Of a DNA stretch of 64,000 nt, positions 62,240 to 64,000 are shown piece after piece. The position numbers and the translations under genes were made by a program. The notes under the pieces were generated by a model. That model saw only the letters and a program-made list of their open reading frames with translations, was not told where the DNA came from and made no database searches. The stretch spans positions 7,256,001 to 7,320,000 of the forward strand of contig NC_088317.1 of NCBI RefSeq assembly GCF_910592395.1, in the 5' to 3' direction. Origin of the DNA: Lineus longissimus. Its lineage: Eukaryota; Nemertea; Pilidiophora; Heteronemertea; Lineidae. Within the stretch, counting starts at the first letter, position 1; every line of letters begins with the position of its first letter.

Positions 62240-63270
62240 AATGTTTGTGGCAGGTTCTCCTTGCAAGAATGCATCACATAATATGTGATATTTTTATACG
62301 GGTTTTGGATTTGACCAATTTTCAAGGTCACAGGTCAAATGGCATAAATTGGCTTTTGAGTGTAACTATAACATGTTTCTTAACCGCTGAAACTATGAAC
62401 TTGAAATTTCGTACAGATGACTCCCTTTGTCATATAAGTCGTACTTCCACCTATCAAATCCCCGTGTCTTTTGCGCTTACACCTATGAATTGCCGTGTCT
62501 AAATAGACCCGTGTGTCAGATCCCCGTGTCTATTAGCCCCATCGAGCTCGATGGGGCTAATCGGGGCTAATATAGACCCGTGTTCAACACGGGTTTTTTG
62601 ATAGGTGGAATCTGAATAGACACGGCTTGCAAGTACTAAGATCCGGCGACAGATGGCGCGGTGTAGTTGCCTCGGTATTGCACATGTGAAATTCCCCTCC
62701 AATGGGAAAGAAACACAGGAGAGCTCCCTACCTACAGCGCACCTGTCGCCGGGGCTATCAACCATTATCGAACACCACTGAAAGGTGTAAGTGCGCCCCA
62801 GGTTTTTTGACACACGGCGAAGACACGGGTCTTGAAAAAACACGGGGTTTTATGATTGGTGGAACTACGACTATAACACTGAATTTCGGTCTGATCTGAT
62901 TCTCGACTTGGCCACCAGGGGCCCTAACTAAAAAAGGTGAAAAGTCGTTTATAAGCGACTTGTTTTCAATGATATTTTTATGGTAGGTACTCCGAGCAAG
63001 GATACATCACATATCCTACGGGTTTTTGATTTGACCTAATTTTCAGGGTCACAGAGGTCAAATGATGTGAATTGGCTGTTTGAGTGTAACTATGGCACTT
63101 TTCTTAACTGCTAAAGATATGAACTTGAAATTTGCTGTGTCCGTCGGCGTTCATCATCGTCATCGTCTGTATCTTGTTTCAATAACAGTGGCACATTTCT
63201 TAACCGCACGAGCTATGAACTAGAAACTTTGTAGACAGGACCACCCAGGTCAGGTGACCTCTGGCAGAAT
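62240..63270 (+). mobile_element. Family A core fragments, split by a MITE
   Basis: Core text (TTTTCAAGGTCACAGGTCAA at 62330, TTCTCGACTTGGCCACCAGG at 62902, AGGGTCACAGAGGTCAAATG at 63045) surrounds the insertion at 62437-62872. A second leader GTGTCCGTCGGCGTTCATC starts near 63138 and ends at about 63270. Neither has the 5' hairpin or 3' palindrome. Confidence 0.6.
62437..62872. mobile_element. Fold-back MITE in family A core
   Basis: Left AGTCGTACTTCCACCTATC, right complement AGTCGTAGTTCCACCAATC, inserted in family A sequence (which resumes as ACACTGAATTTCGG). ATA appears on both sides as a possible short duplication. Inside is a nested inverted pair, CCACCTATCAAA.CCCCGTGT and ACACGGGTTTTTTGATAGGT/GG, plus a 28-bp perfect palindrome at 62533-62560 and a hairpin ACCCGTGT-tca-ACACGGGT at about 62576. 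Purely structural, no coding. Confidence 0.7.
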
Positions 63271-63339
63271 CTATGGAAAATATTGTTTAAGTCCACCAGA
63301 AGAAAGATTTGTTGTAATAGGTCATTCTGTACCCATTCC

Positions 63340-63960
63340 TGAATGATAATCACACAATTTTTTAGCATGGCATCGATGACTTTTTTAAATATAGTGAAAA
63401 TTAAAAAGATTGACTACTGCCCGGTTGCTATGGTCAGGTGGACAGACAACCTATCGAAGAAAGTGGACAGACATTGTAAGAATTCTTGTTTTTTTTACAA
63501 GGTAAACCTTGCAATTGATATCTTCTTTTGAAGTATGAGAACAGTGATGAAACAAACATATAAATACAGGCTTTACTTATAAGTGGTAGATGTTTTGCCG
63601 TTTGTATGGTCAGGATGGACAGACATAAAAAATGACCATAGCAACAAGGACAGTCAAATTCGGCTGAGGAGAGTACTCATCCTGGAAATTTGCAATTTTC
63701 CTGCTGACCACAATTAATGATTACAAAGAAATATCTTATGGATTGTTCTCTGGGTGATTTCTGCCGATTTCGGACCTGTTGCTATGGTCAGGGTGGACAG
63801 ACATGAAAAATGCATCACTGGACTGGTTTGCGTCATGTTGTAGATCATCACCTTGCAATTGATCCTCAGTAATGACATCACAGTCTTGTTGGTTTGCTTC
63901 ATCACCGCACGGTCTGAAAATGGTAACATATTTCATTGGCACAATGCCCTGATATTGCAG
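63340..63960. repeat. ~177-bp tandem repeat, three units
   Basis: TATGGTCAGG followed by GGACAGACA begins at 63429, 63605 and 63783 (spacings 176 and 178). CCTTGCAATTGAT is also shared by units. It may continue past the window end. Confidence 0.65.
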
Positions 63961-64000
63961 ACCAGACTAGAGGTAATCACAACACAAAATATTATTCTCC

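Noticed and set aside
62576-62600. Hairpin followed by a T run, like a bacterial terminator
   Set aside because: It is part of the fold-back MITE and the sequence is eukaryotic.

Overview
The window is nuclear DNA from a multicellular animal, probably an aquatic invertebrate. It has one protein-coding host gene split by GT-AG introns, very large introns, and a dense load of transposons (DIRS, CR1/L2-like and I-like LINEs, Harbinger, Tc1/mariner, piggyBac-like and rolling-circle-type elements). I cannot name the phylum from the sequence.

The host gene lies on the plus strand and is a calpain-5-type (CAPN5/TRA-3) cysteine protease. Ten exons run from 6791 to the stop codon at 59893-59895. They join in one frame into 581 codons: a papain-like catalytic core with Cys, His and Asn all present, then the beta-sandwich domain, then a C-terminal C2 domain. 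About 55 N-terminal residues, the start codon and the promoter are not seen and probably lie upstream of the window. The introns reach about 20 kb and are filled with mobile elements. The 3' flank from 59896 to 64000 contains only repeats.

Region by region: 1-6.6 kb holds a TA-flanked DNA transposon split by a CR1/L2-like LINE, a Harbinger-like element with a Myb/SANT-like ORF, a second LINE fragment and one copy of a dispersed repeat. The first long intron (6.9-14.6 kb) is dominated by three rolling-circle-type elements nested inside each other. The second (14.8-24.0 kb) carries a piggyBac-like MITE and a nearly full-length DIRS retrotransposon (16738-23118) with inverted terminal repeats, an internal complementary region, a decayed gag, a decayed RT/RNase H and an apparently open tyrosine recombinase. 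The third (24.8-44.7 kb) holds further rolling-circle-type elements, an I-like LINE fragment with an 11-bp target duplication, and a mariner-type element. The intron at 49.6-58.2 kb holds more of the same plus a deleted second DIRS copy.

The most unusual content is a set of three related non-autonomous families, called A, B and C here. Each has a 5' hairpin, a matching subterminal inverted repeat near the 3' end, and a 3' palindrome. The 5' and 3' end sequences differ between families but always match within a family. A and C share an internal core of about 300 bp with a nuclear-receptor-like direct repeat. Their architecture, and insertion between two T residues without duplication (readable at two nested junctions), fit Helentron/HINE-type rolling-circle elements. 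No Rep/helicase gene is present in the window.
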